From Sulfurimicrobium sp963779055 (GTDB taxonomy: Bacteria; Pseudomonadota; Gammaproteobacteria; Burkholderiales; Sulfuricellaceae), in the NCBI GenBank assembly GCA_963779055.1, contig CAVZWN010000001.1:310001-374000 (forward strand): a stretch of DNA of 64,000 nt, read 5' to 3'. Position 1 is the first letter of the stretch; each line of letters begins with the position of its first letter. The notes beneath the pieces are model-generated. The model was not told the DNA's origin. It saw only the letters and a program-made list of their open reading frames with translations, and did not search any database. A program made the translations under genes and the position numbers. Below, piece after piece: positions 37,214 through 46,400 of this stretch.

Positions 37214-37980
37214 AAAAACTGCTGGTGATGATATTGGTGGCATGGACCTGTACGGTGTTGCCGGCTTTGGCGGAACAGCAGTCAGATGAGACAAAACGGG
37301 CCCAGATTCATACTGAGCTGGGCGCGGGCTATTTTGGCATGGGCAAGCTTGGCGTGGCCCTGGAAGAGCTCAATATCGCTATCCGCGCTGATTCCAAATA
37401 TGCACCCGCCTATAATATCCTCGGCCTGGTTTACATGGAGCTGAGAGAGCACGACAAGGCAGACGAGAGCTTCAAGCGATCCCTCAGTCTCGATGCGAAC
37501 AATTCGGATGCGCACAATAATTACGGCTGGTTTCTGTGCCAGCGCAGCCGGGAGGGAGAGGCGATTGATCACTTCATGAAAGCCTTGAAAAATCCGCTTT
37601 ACTCCACACCGGAAAAGGCGTACCTCAACGCGGGTCAGTGCTCCCTGAAGAAAGGCGACGATAAGGAGGCGGAAGACTTCTTTCTGCGTGCCATCAAGTT
37701 CCAGCCGGCCCCGCCCCAGGCGCTGTATTATCTTTCCGATATCCAGTTTCGCCGCGCCAAATACAGTGATGCCCAGTATTATCTTGAGCAGTTCTTGAAG
37801 AACGGGCAGACAGCGGAGGGACTGTGGCTTGGGGCGCGCATAGCTCACCGTCTGGGCAACCGTGATGCGGAAGCAAGTTATGGTTTGCAGCTGAGAAAAA
37901 ATTTTCCCGATTCGCGCGAGGCAATCGCCTATCGCAATGGTCAGTTTGATAGTGCGAGTGTGACAGAGGGACGGCAGTGA
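37210..37980 (+). CDS. pilW: Type IV pilus biogenesis/stability lipoprotein-like TPR protein PilW/PilF
   Basis: 256 residues with an N-terminal signal sequence (KKLLVMILVAWTCTVLPALA) and several TPR repeats (from AQIHTELGAGYFGMGKLGVA to about residue 230, including NNYGWFLCQRSREGEAIDHF). In pilus systems this protein supports secretin multimer assembly at the outer membrane. The rlmN-pilW-rodZ-ispG gene order is widely conserved and supports the call. I see no clean lipobox, although Cys14 in the signal region is a candidate. Confidence 0.9.
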   Translation: MKKLLVMILVAWTCTVLPALAEQQSDETKRAQIHTELGAGYFGMGKLGVALEELNIAIRADSKYAPAYNILGLVYMELREHDKADESFKRSLSLDANNSDAHNNYGWFLCQRSREGEAIDHFMKALKNPLYSTPEKAYLNAGQCSLKKGDDKEAEDFFLRAIKFQPAPPQALYYLSDIQFRRAKYSDAQYYLEQFLKNGQTAEGLWLGARIAHRLGNRDAEASYGLQLRKNFPDSREAIAYRNGQFDSASVTEGRQ

Positions 37981-38813
37981 CAGATATTGTTGAAGAACAA
38001 GCTGCTGCAACTGCTCCGGAGGGGGCGGGCGCTTTGCTCAGGCGCGAGCGGGAAAGCCAGGGGCTGAATATATCAGATGCGGCGCGAGCGCTGCGCCTGA
38101 GTGAAAAACAGATCACAGCTCTTGAGGCAGATGATTACGCACAGCTGCCCGGTCGCACCTTTGTGCGCGGATTCATCAGGAATTATGCGCGCCTGGTGCA
38201 GCTTGATCCTGAGCCATTGATGGCCCGGCTTTCTTTCGGCCAGGAAGAGGAATCGCACCAGATTCAGGTCCCGTCCCAGAAGATCAGTTTTTCCGAACAT
38301 CAGGGCAGGCCGTGGCTGAAATGGTTGATGATGGCTTTTGTGCTTGTGTCCGTGGTTTCCTGGGGCGTACTGCAATGGCTTGGGCCTGTGCAGCCAAAAT
38401 CAGTCGCATTGCCCCGTACAGTCGTGCCGGTGGCGCCTCTTCCTCCCGCCACATCTGCGCTGCCTCCCCTTATGCCTGCACCTGCTGTTGAAGCGCCTTC
38501 GTCCGTCATGCCTGCTGCCATGCCTGATGCAGTGACGCCTGCGCCGCCTGTCGGCATACCCTCGTCTGGCGTTGCACTTGCCCGGCTGAAGATGTCATTT
38601 TCTGGTCTTTCCTGGGTTGAAGTGCGTGACAAGAGTGGCAAGACCATCCATTCGCAGAACAATACGGCAGGTACTGACCAGATCGTGGAAGGCGAAGCGC
38701 CTTTGTCTCTGGTGATCGGAAATTCGGCTAAGGTGAAATTACTTTACAAAGGCCAGCCAGTTGACCTTTCCGCATTTGCAAAAGATGAAGTTGCCCGGCT
38801 GACCCTGGAATAA
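37977..38813 (+). CDS. rodZ: RodZ-like helix-turn-helix membrane protein
   Basis: 278 residues; GTG start overlapping the pilW stop. N-terminal cytoplasmic HTH (LRRERESQGLNISDAARALR ... ALEADDYAQLPGRTFVRGFI), one membrane helix (about 118-137), a Pro/Ala-rich periplasmic linker and a C-terminal DUF4115 beta domain (SFSGLSWVEVRDKSGK ... GNSAKVKLLYKGQPVDL). RodZ links MreB filaments to the cell wall machinery and sets rod shape. Shorter than E. coli RodZ (337), mainly in the linker. Confidence 0.92.
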   Translation: MTDIVEEQAAATAPEGAGALLRRERESQGLNISDAARALRLSEKQITALEADDYAQLPGRTFVRGFIRNYARLVQLDPEPLMARLSFGQEEESHQIQVPSQKISFSEHQGRPWLKWLMMAFVLVSVVSWGVLQWLGPVQPKSVALPRTVVPVAPLPPATSALPPLMPAPAVEAPSSVMPAAMPDAVTPAPPVGIPSSGVALARLKMSFSGLSWVEVRDKSGKTIHSQNNTAGTDQIVEGEAPLSLVIGNSAKVKLLYKGQPVDLSAFAKDEVARLTLE

Positions 38814-38826
38814 GAGCTAAATAGAC

Positions 38827-39912
38827 ATGTTCAAAGTTGAGATTCCCCGCCGCAAAAGCCGGCAGATCAAGGTGGGTAATGTCCTGGTTGGCGGCGATGC
38901 GCCGATTTCGGTACAGACCATGACCAATACCGAGACTACGGATGTGGATGCCACCGTGGCGCAGATCGAGCGCGCAGCCAAAGCCGGTGCCGACATCGTG
39001 CGCGTGTCCGTGCCCAGCATGGAAGCGGCGGAAGCTTTCGGCCTGATCCGGAAGCGCTCCCCGGTGCCGCTGGTGACCGATATCCATTTCGACTACAAAA
39101 TCGCCCTGCGTGTGGCGGAGCTGGGCGCTGACTGTTTGCGCATCAACCCCGGCAACATCGGGCGCGAAGACCGTGTCAAGGCCGTGGTTCAGTCGGCCAA
39201 GGACCATGGCATCCCGATCCGTATCGGCGTCAATGCCGGTTCGCTGGAAAAGGATTTGCAGAAAAAATACGGCGAACCCACACCCGATGCGCTGGTGGAG
39301 TCGGCCCTGCGCCATATCGAGATTCTCGACCGCCTGAACTTCCCCGATTTCAAGGTCAGTCTCAAGGCTTCGGAAATTTTCATGACGGTGGAGGCTTATA
39401 AACTGCTTGCCAGCCAGATCGAACAGCCGCTCCATCTGGGGATTACGGAAGCGGGAGGTCTGCGTTCCGGCAGCGTGAAGTCGGCGATTGGGCTGGGCAT
39501 GATCCTGGCTTCGGGTATCGGCGACACCATACGTGTCTCCCTGGCTGCCGATCCGGTGGAAGAGGTGAAAGTCGGCTTCGATATCCTGAAAAGCCTGCAT
39601 CTGCGCAACAAGGGGGTGAATATCATTGCCTGCCCTTCCTGCTCGCGCCAGAACTTTGACGTCATCAAGGTGGTGAACGCACTGGAGCAGCGCCTGGAGG
39701 ATGTTCTTGAACATCTGGACGTGGCGGTGATCGGCTGCGTGGTGAATGGCCCGGGCGAAGCGCGTGAAGCAGATATCGGCCTTGCAGGCGGTGAGCCGAA
39801 CCTGCTTTACATGGATGGCAAGCCCAGCCGCAAGGTCAACGACGACGAAATCGTCGATCAGATCGAGCGAGAAGTGCGCGCCAAAATTGCAGCAAAACTA
39901 CAAAATTCCTGA
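38827..39912 (+). CDS. ispG: 4-hydroxy-3-methylbut-2-enyl diphosphate synthase (flavodoxin) IspG
   Basis: 361 residues. Iron-sulfur enzyme of the MEP isoprenoid pathway, converting MEcPP to HMBPP. The cluster ligands are in CPSCSRQ and VIGCVVNGPGEA near the C-terminus, with the last ligand Glu/Cys arrangement typical of the family. N-terminal TIM barrel with VQTMTNTETTDVDATVAQI. Sits between rodZ and hisS as in many proteobacteria. Confidence 0.96.
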   Translation: MFKVEIPRRKSRQIKVGNVLVGGDAPISVQTMTNTETTDVDATVAQIERAAKAGADIVRVSVPSMEAAEAFGLIRKRSPVPLVTDIHFDYKIALRVAELGADCLRINPGNIGREDRVKAVVQSAKDHGIPIRIGVNAGSLEKDLQKKYGEPTPDALVESALRHIEILDRLNFPDFKVSLKASEIFMTVEAYKLLASQIEQPLHLGITEAGGLRSGSVKSAIGLGMILASGIGDTIRVSLAADPVEEVKVGFDILKSLHLRNKGVNIIACPSCSRQNFDVIKVVNALEQRLEDVLEHLDVAVIGCVVNGPGEAREADIGLAGGEPNLLYMDGKPSRKVNDDEIVDQIEREVRAKIAAKLQNS

Positions 39913-39927
39913 GAACCAGCAAGTAAA

Positions 39928-41214
39928 ATGAGTCAGATCCAAGCTATTCGCGGCATGAACGACATCCTGCCGGAACACGCCGCCCTGTGGGAGTTTTTCG
40001 AGGATACAGTGCGCGACTGGCTGCACAGCTACGGCTACAAGTGCATTCGCATGCCCATCGTGGAGCAGACCGGGTTGTTCAAGCGCGCCATCGGCGAAGT
40101 GACCGATATCGTCGAGAAGGAGATGTACACCTTCACCGATGCGCTCAATGGCGAGAGCCTGACGCTGCGCCCGGAAGGGACCGCTTCCTGCGTGCGTGCG
40201 GTGCTGCAGCACAATCTCATTTACAATGCGCCGCAGCGCCTGTGGTACATGGGGCCGATGTTCCGCCATGAACGCCCGCAGAAAGGACGTTACCGCCAGT
40301 TTCATCAGGTTGGCGTGGAGTCGCTGGGCTTTGCCGGCCCGGACATGGATGCGGAACAGATCATGATGACGGCGCGCCTGTGGAAGAAACTGGGCTTGCA
40401 GGATGTATTGCTGGAAATCAACACGCTCGGCAGCTCAGAGGATCGTGCCCGGCACCGTGCCCGTCTGGTACATTATCTGGGACAGCATGCCGAACTTCTG
40501 GACGAGGACTCGAAGCGTCGTCTGCACACCAATCCCCTGCGCGTGCTGGATAGCAAGAATCCGGCCCTGCAGGCACTGATCGAAGCTGCGCCGAAATTGC
40601 TGGACGATCTGGACGAGGTTTCGCTCAAGCACTTCGAGGAAGTGCAGGTCATGCTGCGCGCCGCTGGCATTGAATACCGCATCAATCCGCGCCTGGTGCG
40701 GGGGCTGGATTATTACAACTTCACCGTGTTCGAATGGGTGACGACCCGTCTGGGTGCGCAGGGTACGGTGTGCGCGGGCGGACGCTACGACGGGCTGATC
40801 GAGCAGATCGGGGGCAAACCGGCGCCTGCCTGTGGTTTTGCCATGGGTGTGGAGCGCTTGCTGGCATTGCTGGAAGAGCAGAAGTTTGAGCCGCCCCAGC
40901 AGCCTGTTGATGCCTACGTGGTGCATCAGGGCGAAGCGGCGGACCGTTTCTCTCTTCTGGCTGCAGAGGCTTTGCGCGAGCAGGGGATGCACGTGATACT
41001 GCATTGCGGCGGCGGCAGCTTCAAGTCGCAGATGAAAAAGGCGGATGCCAGCGGAGCACGCTATGCGGTGATTATTGGTGATGACGAAGCATCGGAGCAG
41101 CAGCTGGCCCTCAAGCCGCTGCGGGCGCTTGGTGATCAGGCACGCATGACTATAGATGAAGCGGTTGATGTGATGAGCGCCTCCATCCCCTCACGCCTCA
41201 CTCATAAACAATAA
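39928..41214 (+). CDS. hisS: Histidyl-tRNA synthetase
   Basis: 428 residues, class II aminoacyl-tRNA synthetase. Motif 2 is MFRHERPQKGRYRQFHQ; the histidine-specific stretches LVRGLDYYNFTVFEW and CAGGRYDGL are present; motif 3 is GFAMGVERLL. C-terminal anticodon-binding domain from about residue 325. ATG 15 bases after ispG. Confidence 0.98.
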   Translation: MSQIQAIRGMNDILPEHAALWEFFEDTVRDWLHSYGYKCIRMPIVEQTGLFKRAIGEVTDIVEKEMYTFTDALNGESLTLRPEGTASCVRAVLQHNLIYNAPQRLWYMGPMFRHERPQKGRYRQFHQVGVESLGFAGPDMDAEQIMMTARLWKKLGLQDVLLEINTLGSSEDRARHRARLVHYLGQHAELLDEDSKRRLHTNPLRVLDSKNPALQALIEAAPKLLDDLDEVSLKHFEEVQVMLRAAGIEYRINPRLVRGLDYYNFTVFEWVTTRLGAQGTVCAGGRYDGLIEQIGGKPAPACGFAMGVERLLALLEEQKFEPPQQPVDAYVVHQGEAADRFSLLAAEALREQGMHVILHCGGGSFKSQMKKADASGARYAVIIGDDEASEQQLALKPLRALGDQARMTIDEAVDVMSASIPSRLTHKQ

Positions 41215-41223
41215 AGGATTTTC

Positions 41224-41853
41224 ATGGCTTACGATCTGGAAGAGCAGGAACAAATTGACGTCGTCAAGGCGTGGTGGAAAGAAAATGGGAATACCGTGCT
41301 GCTTGGTGTGGCGGTATTCGTGGCGATTGTGGCCGGCATACAGGGCTGGCGCTATTATCAGCATCAGCAAACGACGCAGGCTGCGGGCCTGTACGAGGCG
41401 CTTCAGGGCGCAGCTGAAAAACAGGATGCCAAGAATGTGCGGGAAATTGCCGGCCAGCTCATGGATCGGTTCCCACGCACGGCTTACGCATCCCGTGCTG
41501 CGCTAAGCGCTGCCAAATCCAATCACGAGGCAGGGGACAGCAAGAGCGCCAAGGCCCAGTTGCAATGGGTGATGGAGCATACGAACAGCGATGAAATCAG
41601 AGATATCGCCCGGCTGCAGATGGCCGGCATGCTGCTGGATGAAAAAAACCATGAAGAGGCGCTTAAGCTGCTGGAATCGAAACATGGCGCAGGTTTTGAT
41701 GGCTTGTATGCCGATATGAAGGGCGATGTGCTGCTGGCCTCCGGCAAAAGTGAAGAGGCGCGTGCGGCTTATCAGCTTGCGCTGGAAAAAATGGATCCTG
41801 CCGGCGGTTATCGCGGGCTGGTGCAGCTGAAACTGGATAGTTTGGGGGGATGA
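41224..41853 (+). CDS. YfgM-family ancillary translocon protein
   Basis: 209 residues; ATG after AAAGGA. Cytoplasmic start (LEEQEQIDVVKAWWKENGNT), one membrane helix (about 26-43) and a periplasmic TPR-like region. In E. coli YfgM interacts with SecYEG and PpiD. Conserved position between hisS and bamB supports the call. Its stop overlaps the bamB start. Confidence 0.92.
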   Translation: MAYDLEEQEQIDVVKAWWKENGNTVLLGVAVFVAIVAGIQGWRYYQHQQTTQAAGLYEALQGAAEKQDAKNVREIAGQLMDRFPRTAYASRAALSAAKSNHEAGDSKSAKAQLQWVMEHTNSDEIRDIARLQMAGMLLDEKNHEEALKLLESKHGAGFDGLYADMKGDVLLASGKSEEARAAYQLALEKMDPAGGYRGLVQLKLDSLGG

Positions 41854-43031
41854 TGAATATTCGTTTGACGCTACGGGCACCCTTGGCGGGTTTGCTGATC
41901 GCTTCTCTGGCCGGCTGCGCCGGATTCGGCGAGTCCATTTCTACCGGTTTTGGCCTGTGGGGAGGCAATGACAGAGTAGAGAAACCCGCACCACTGCCCG
42001 AAATCAAGCCGACACTGTCAGCCCAGGCCCAATGGAAAGCGGGTGTCGGTAGTGCCGGTGATTATGTATTTACACCCGCACTGCTTGATGGCAGTGTTTT
42101 TGCCGCTGGCCATGATGGAAACCTGGCCCGTTTCGATGCAGAGAGCGGCAAGCAGTTGTGGCAGGTGGGAACAGGGAAAAAACTTTCAGCCGGAGTTGGC
42201 GCAGGTTCTGGCCTCGTAGTGGTGGCAACGCGCAAGGGAGAGGTGCTGGCCTACGATCTGAATGGCAAGGTGTTGTGGGAATCCAGAGTTTCTTCCGAAG
42301 TGCTGAGCGCACCCCAGGCAGCAGAGGGGCTCGTCGTGGTCCGGGCTGCCGATGGACAGATTTACGGGCTGGATGCGCGTGATGGCAAGCGCAAGTGGGT
42401 ATATCAACGTGCATTGCCCTCCTTGGCAATTCGCAGCCATGCCGGTGTGGTAGTGACGCGAGGCGGTGTGTTTGCCGGATATGCGGGTGGCAAGCTGGTG
42501 GCGCTTTCGCTCTCCAACGGTGTTCTGGGCTGGGAGGCCAGTGTGGCACAACCACGCGGTGCCACCGAACTGGAGCGAATCGCCGATGTGACCAGTCAGC
42601 CGGTGGTGGATGGCGGCAGTATTTGCGCTGTAGCCTATCAGGGGCGGGTGGCCTGCTTCGAGATCGCCAACGGCAACCTGATCTGGGCGCGTGAAATGTC
42701 GAGCGTCTCCGGTTTGTCGGTGGATGCTTCCTTGCTCTATGTCAGCGATATCCGCGGTGCGGTGCATGCCCTGGATAAAAGCAGCGGTGCCAGCATGTGG
42801 AAGCAGGATAAATTGTTGAATCGCCGCCTGAGTGCGCCTGCCGTGATCGGAAAACAGGTCGCTGTGGCTGATCTGGAAGGCTACCTGCACTTTTTGTCGC
42901 GTGAAGATGGCAGTTTTGCCGCGCGTGCAGCCACGGATGGCAGCGCCATTGCGGCTGCTCCGGTGCTGCTCGGGCAGAATCTCTTGCTGCAGACGCGTAA
43001 TGGCGGCCTGTTCTCAATGGCTGTCCGATGA
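41850..43031 (+). CDS. bamB: Outer membrane assembly lipoprotein BamB
   Basis: 393 residues. Lipoprotein signal with lipobox LAGC (Cys24), then an eight-bladed PQQ-type beta-propeller shown by repeats such as GKQLWQVGTGKKLSAG, GKVLWESRVSSEV and GLDARDGKRKW. Part of the BAM complex that inserts beta-barrel proteins. Overlaps yfgM at one end and der at the other by 4 bases. Confidence 0.96.
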   Translation: MMNIRLTLRAPLAGLLIASLAGCAGFGESISTGFGLWGGNDRVEKPAPLPEIKPTLSAQAQWKAGVGSAGDYVFTPALLDGSVFAAGHDGNLARFDAESGKQLWQVGTGKKLSAGVGAGSGLVVVATRKGEVLAYDLNGKVLWESRVSSEVLSAPQAAEGLVVVRAADGQIYGLDARDGKRKWVYQRALPSLAIRSHAGVVVTRGGVFAGYAGGKLVALSLSNGVLGWEASVAQPRGATELERIADVTSQPVVDGGSICAVAYQGRVACFEIANGNLIWAREMSSVSGLSVDASLLYVSDIRGAVHALDKSSGASMWKQDKLLNRRLSAPAVIGKQVAVADLEGYLHFLSREDGSFAARAATDGSAIAAAPVLLGQNLLLQTRNGGLFSMAVR

Positions 43032-44434
43032 AACCTACTCTGGTCCTGGTGGGGCGGCCCAACGTCGGAAAATCCACGCTTTTTAACCGCCTTACCAAGA
43101 GCCGTGACGCCTTGGTCGCCGATCTGCCCGGCCTGACCCGTGACCGTCATTATGGCCATGGTCTGGTAGGTAGCAAGCCCTATCTGGTGGTGGATACCGG
43201 CGGCTTCGAACCGGTTGCCAAGGACGGCATCCTGCATGAGATGGCGAAGCAGACCCTGCAGGCGGTAGATGAAGCCGATTGTATTGTCTTCCTGGTGGAT
43301 GCTCGCCAGGGGTTGACGCCGCAGGACAAGATTATTGCGGACGGCCTGCGCAAGTCGGGCCGCCCGGTGTTTCTCGCAGTCAACAAGGCCGAAGGCATGC
43401 GCCGCGAAGTCGTGGCGGCAGAATTCCATGAGCTGGCGCTGGGCATCCCACTGGTAATTTCCTCAGCACACGGTGAAGGCGTGCGTGATCTTGTCGAGCT
43501 CGCACTGGAAGGTTTTCCCGATGAGCAGGAAGAGGAAGAAGAAGAGGATCACCCCAAGGTTGCCATCGTCGGTCGTCCCAATGTGGGCAAATCCACGCTG
43601 GTCAATCGCCTGCTGGGTGAAGAACGGGTCATCGCCTTCGACCAGCCGGGCACGACCCGCGACAGCATCTACATGGATCTGGAGCGCGATGACCGGCACT
43701 ACACCCTGATCGATACTGCCGGGGTCCGCAAGCGGGGCAAGGTGTTCGAGGCGATCGAAAAGTTTTCCGTCATCAAGACCCTGCAGGCCATCGAAGATGC
43801 CAACGTCGTGGTGCTGGTGCTGGACGCGCGCCAGGATATCTCCGAACAGGATGCGCACATCGCCGGATTCATTCTGGAGGCGGGCAGGGCGCTGGTGGTT
43901 GCGGTGAACAAGTGGGATGGCCTGGATGAGGCGCGTCGCGATGTGGTAAAGAGTGATCTGGCACGTAAACTCCAGTTCCTCGAGTTCGCCAAGTACCATT
44001 ACATCTCCGCCCTGCAAGGCAGCGGCGTGGGCGGGTTGTTCAAGTCGATTGACAGCGCTTTTGCGGCTGCCATGAAGAAGATGTCTACGCCCATGCTGAC
44101 GCGGGTGCTGATCGCCGCGACAGAAAAGCACCAGCCGCCCAAGGTCGGCCCGATCCGGCCAAAATTGCGTTATGCGCATCAGGGCGGCTCCAACCCGCCG
44201 CTGGTGATTGTGCATGGCACCGCAGTGGCAGGTGTGGCGGACAGTTACAAGCGTTATCTGGAAGGCACTTTCCGCAAAGCCTTCGAGCTTGAAGGCACGC
44301 CGCTCAGAGTGCAGTTCAAGCAGGGGCAGAACCCTTTTGCGGGCAGAACGCCAGGGCCAAAAACCGAGGAAGAGGAAAAAGCGGCACACCGGAAACGGCG
44401 GCGCAGTCGCAAGACCTACGGCAAAAAATACTAA
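43028..44434 (+). CDS. der: Ribosome assembly GTPase Der (EngA)
   Basis: 468 residues with two consecutive G domains: GRPNVGKSTLFNRL at the N-terminus and GRPNVGKSTLVNRL near residue 185, separated by an acidic linker (DEQEEEEEEDH). DTAGVRKRGK (second G3) and NKWDG (second G4) are seen. C-terminal KH-like domain ends in a basic tail (HRKRRRSRKTYGKKY). It matures the 50S subunit. Last of the tightly packed block starting at ndk. Confidence 0.98.
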   Translation: MKPTLVLVGRPNVGKSTLFNRLTKSRDALVADLPGLTRDRHYGHGLVGSKPYLVVDTGGFEPVAKDGILHEMAKQTLQAVDEADCIVFLVDARQGLTPQDKIIADGLRKSGRPVFLAVNKAEGMRREVVAAEFHELALGIPLVISSAHGEGVRDLVELALEGFPDEQEEEEEEDHPKVAIVGRPNVGKSTLVNRLLGEERVIAFDQPGTTRDSIYMDLERDDRHYTLIDTAGVRKRGKVFEAIEKFSVIKTLQAIEDANVVVLVLDARQDISEQDAHIAGFILEAGRALVVAVNKWDGLDEARRDVVKSDLARKLQFLEFAKYHYISALQGSGVGGLFKSIDSAFAAAMKKMSTPMLTRVLIAATEKHQPPKVGPIRPKLRYAHQGGSNPPLVIVHGTAVAGVADSYKRYLEGTFRKAFELEGTPLRVQFKQGQNPFAGRTPGPKTEEEEKAAHRKRRRSRKTYGKKY

Positions 44435-44561
44435 TTTTTGTTCGTTGCTTTTTGTCAGCGATGCAGAGATCTTATCCTCGCATTTGAATTTTTTGCTCCT
44501 TGGCGCCGGATTGCTGTGTTAAAAAAGCCTTACCAAAAACAACCTCATACTATCCTTTGCC

Positions 44562-45731
44562 ATGACCCAATCCAGCCCACGTGAAATAGTGACCCCTTAC
44601 CGCCCCATCCCCCTGGATGTACCGGAGGGGATGAAGCCCAACGAATTCTTCAATAGCACTGAAAATCTCAATGATCTGGAAAATAACAACGGCCTGTTGC
44701 TGAACCCGGAAAACTTGCTGCTCTATCGCAAGGCGTTGGGACATAGCACCGAGTTCGATACCTCGATCATCTACAATACATCCAAGGTTGTTCTCAATCC
44801 GCTGGGGCGTCCGGTAAGGCGCACCCAGGTACCCGACAACGTCAGGCATGTGTGGAACCGGATGAATCAGATCATCATCGATTACATGCTGGAACAGTAT
44901 CCGGACCCGGCGCAGCACCTGGTGCTGGCCGGCGAGGCGAGCCTCGATGCGACCTGGCCGCTGACCTCGCCCGGGGTGCCCAGTATCCGCATGTTGCACA
45001 ACCACTTCATCGTCTTTCCCATGGATGAACTGCGCAATGCAAAACCCGCCGACCCGAAAAATCCCAACCTGACCGATGGCGGCCAGCATTCGCTGTTTGA
45101 ACAATACATGCACGATGTTTATCGGGAATTTATCTGCAAGGCGCTTCATCTGGAAGTGCTACGGCCCGTGAGCGATGATGCCGCGCGTTTCGATCTGACC
45201 GGATATCCGCAGGGGTTGCCGAGCTGGGAGATTCCTGGAGGTGCGGCGACGCTGGAGGATGTCCGTTTCTGGCATGAGTACGATCTGGTGCTGAAGGGCT
45301 TCATCGATTTTTATCGCACTTTTTTCTCTCAGGTTTCCACGCGCAATGCGCCGATGCCGGGTGATGTTTACTTTCCCGAGCAGGTTGAAAGCGTACTGCT
45401 GTTCAATAACGATTTCCTGAAAACGGCAAAAAAGGTCAGGGACCGCTGTATTACCGATGCCAAATACGCCAATGCCATCCGCTGGCAGCCTGCTTTCAAG
45501 CAGCTTATCTATCGCAACGACGAGGGTAAACTGATCGTGACCATCAGCCAGAATTCCATCGGCAACGCGATCACCGAATTACTCGGTGTCGTGGTGAGTC
45601 GTGTGGCGGATGCAGATGCTTATGAAAAAAAGGAGCCAAAACTGATCGAACGCCTGCTCGAAGTGCGGCGGCGTTTGGTTGAGGCAGACCTTGGCAGCGG
45701 CATTGCCACCGATTACTGGCCCGCTGCATAG
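44562..45731 (+). CDS. Conserved-looking protein of unknown function (389 aa)
   Basis: I do not recognise this family. It is soluble with no signal peptide or membrane helix. Base use and length are like neighbouring real genes. Notable stretches are HLVLAGEASLDATWPL, SIRMLHNHFIVFPMDEL, ATLEDVRFWHEYDLVLKGF and RWQPAFKQLIYRND. The HNHF segment followed by hydrophobic residues loosely recalls the HxH sites of HIT/GalT-type nucleotidyl transferases, but the match is too short to claim. No Shine-Dalgarno precedes the ATG. It stands alone between der and hfq, a place that is usually empty, with 127 and about 400 bases of non-coding DNA around it. Confidence 0.8.
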   Translation: MTQSSPREIVTPYRPIPLDVPEGMKPNEFFNSTENLNDLENNNGLLLNPENLLLYRKALGHSTEFDTSIIYNTSKVVLNPLGRPVRRTQVPDNVRHVWNRMNQIIIDYMLEQYPDPAQHLVLAGEASLDATWPLTSPGVPSIRMLHNHFIVFPMDELRNAKPADPKNPNLTDGGQHSLFEQYMHDVYREFICKALHLEVLRPVSDDAARFDLTGYPQGLPSWEIPGGAATLEDVRFWHEYDLVLKGFIDFYRTFFSQVSTRNAPMPGDVYFPEQVESVLLFNNDFLKTAKKVRDRCITDAKYANAIRWQPAFKQLIYRNDEGKLIVTISQNSIGNAITELLGVVVSRVADADAYEKKEPKLIERLLEVRRRLVEADLGSGIATDYWPAA

Positions 45732-46134
45732 CGTTCATCGACCTGAAATCGTTGCCAGGCTGGCCGTGTTTGTTTTGGCTACTGAATAAGTAGCTGGCGT
45801 GCCCAGTTTCGAGTGTTGTTTTTGGATTTGGTCAGTGCGTTAATGATGCTTTGCCTACGCGCTGAACATTGAATCTCACCCCTCTCTCCTCAACTTGCGT
45901 GAGCATAATCCCCGATCTCCCAGCCTCAGAATCAGCCGGTTCGAGCGCTGAGGAAGATGGGGTGGACTGGGCGCGGGAATGTCATTTCTGCAAACGGAAT
46001 TATAGTTTTTGTTCTGGTATTGAAACCATTGGGCATCTTCCCCATCTAAGTCTCAGGTTTGCTGGTAATTGGTTGAAAAATCAATTAAAGTGAAAATTCA
46101 TAACAACTAAATAATGCGTTTGGAGCAAAATCTA
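45732..46134 (+). other. Intergenic region upstream of hfq
   Basis: About 400 bases without a supported gene; an open frame at 45869-46093 has no ribosome site and non-protein-like composition. It should hold the hfq promoter. A TATAGT -10-like hexamer occurs at 46001 without a matching -35. Inverted hexamers CCTCAG (45924-45929) and CTGAGG (45948-45953) could form a hairpin. Confidence 0.5.
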
Positions 46135-46389
46135 ATGAGTGCAAAAGGGCAAATGTTACAAGACCCATTCCTGAATGTCCTGCGTAAGGAGCATATTCCG
46201 GTTTCCATTTATCTCGTTAATGGTATCAAGTTGCAGGGGCACGTCGAATCCTTTGATCAGTATGTCGTGCTGCTCAAAAATACCGTGACCCAGATGGTTT
46301 ACAAGCACGCCATTTCCACTGTTGTACCGGCAAGGCCTGTCACCGTTCCTTTCGATCACCCCTCTGATGCACAGGGAATGCCCGATTAA
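46135..46389 (+). CDS. hfq: RNA chaperone Hfq
   Basis: 84 residues, start ATG 46135 with GGAG upstream (an in-frame ATG at 46114 is rejected). Sm1 motif around IYLVNGIKLQGHVESFDQY and Sm2 motif YKHAISTVVP are canonical. Forms a hexamer that pairs small RNAs with mRNAs. Short polar C-terminal tail. Followed closely by hflX as in most proteobacteria. Confidence 0.98.
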   Translation: MSAKGQMLQDPFLNVLRKEHIPVSIYLVNGIKLQGHVESFDQYVVLLKNTVTQMVYKHAISTVVPARPVTVPFDHPSDAQGMPD

Positions 46390-46400
46390 GTTCCTTGCCC

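Noticed and set aside
45869..46093. 74-codon open frame upstream of hfq
   Set aside because: No ribosome site and unlikely protein composition; more probably the hfq leader and promoter region.
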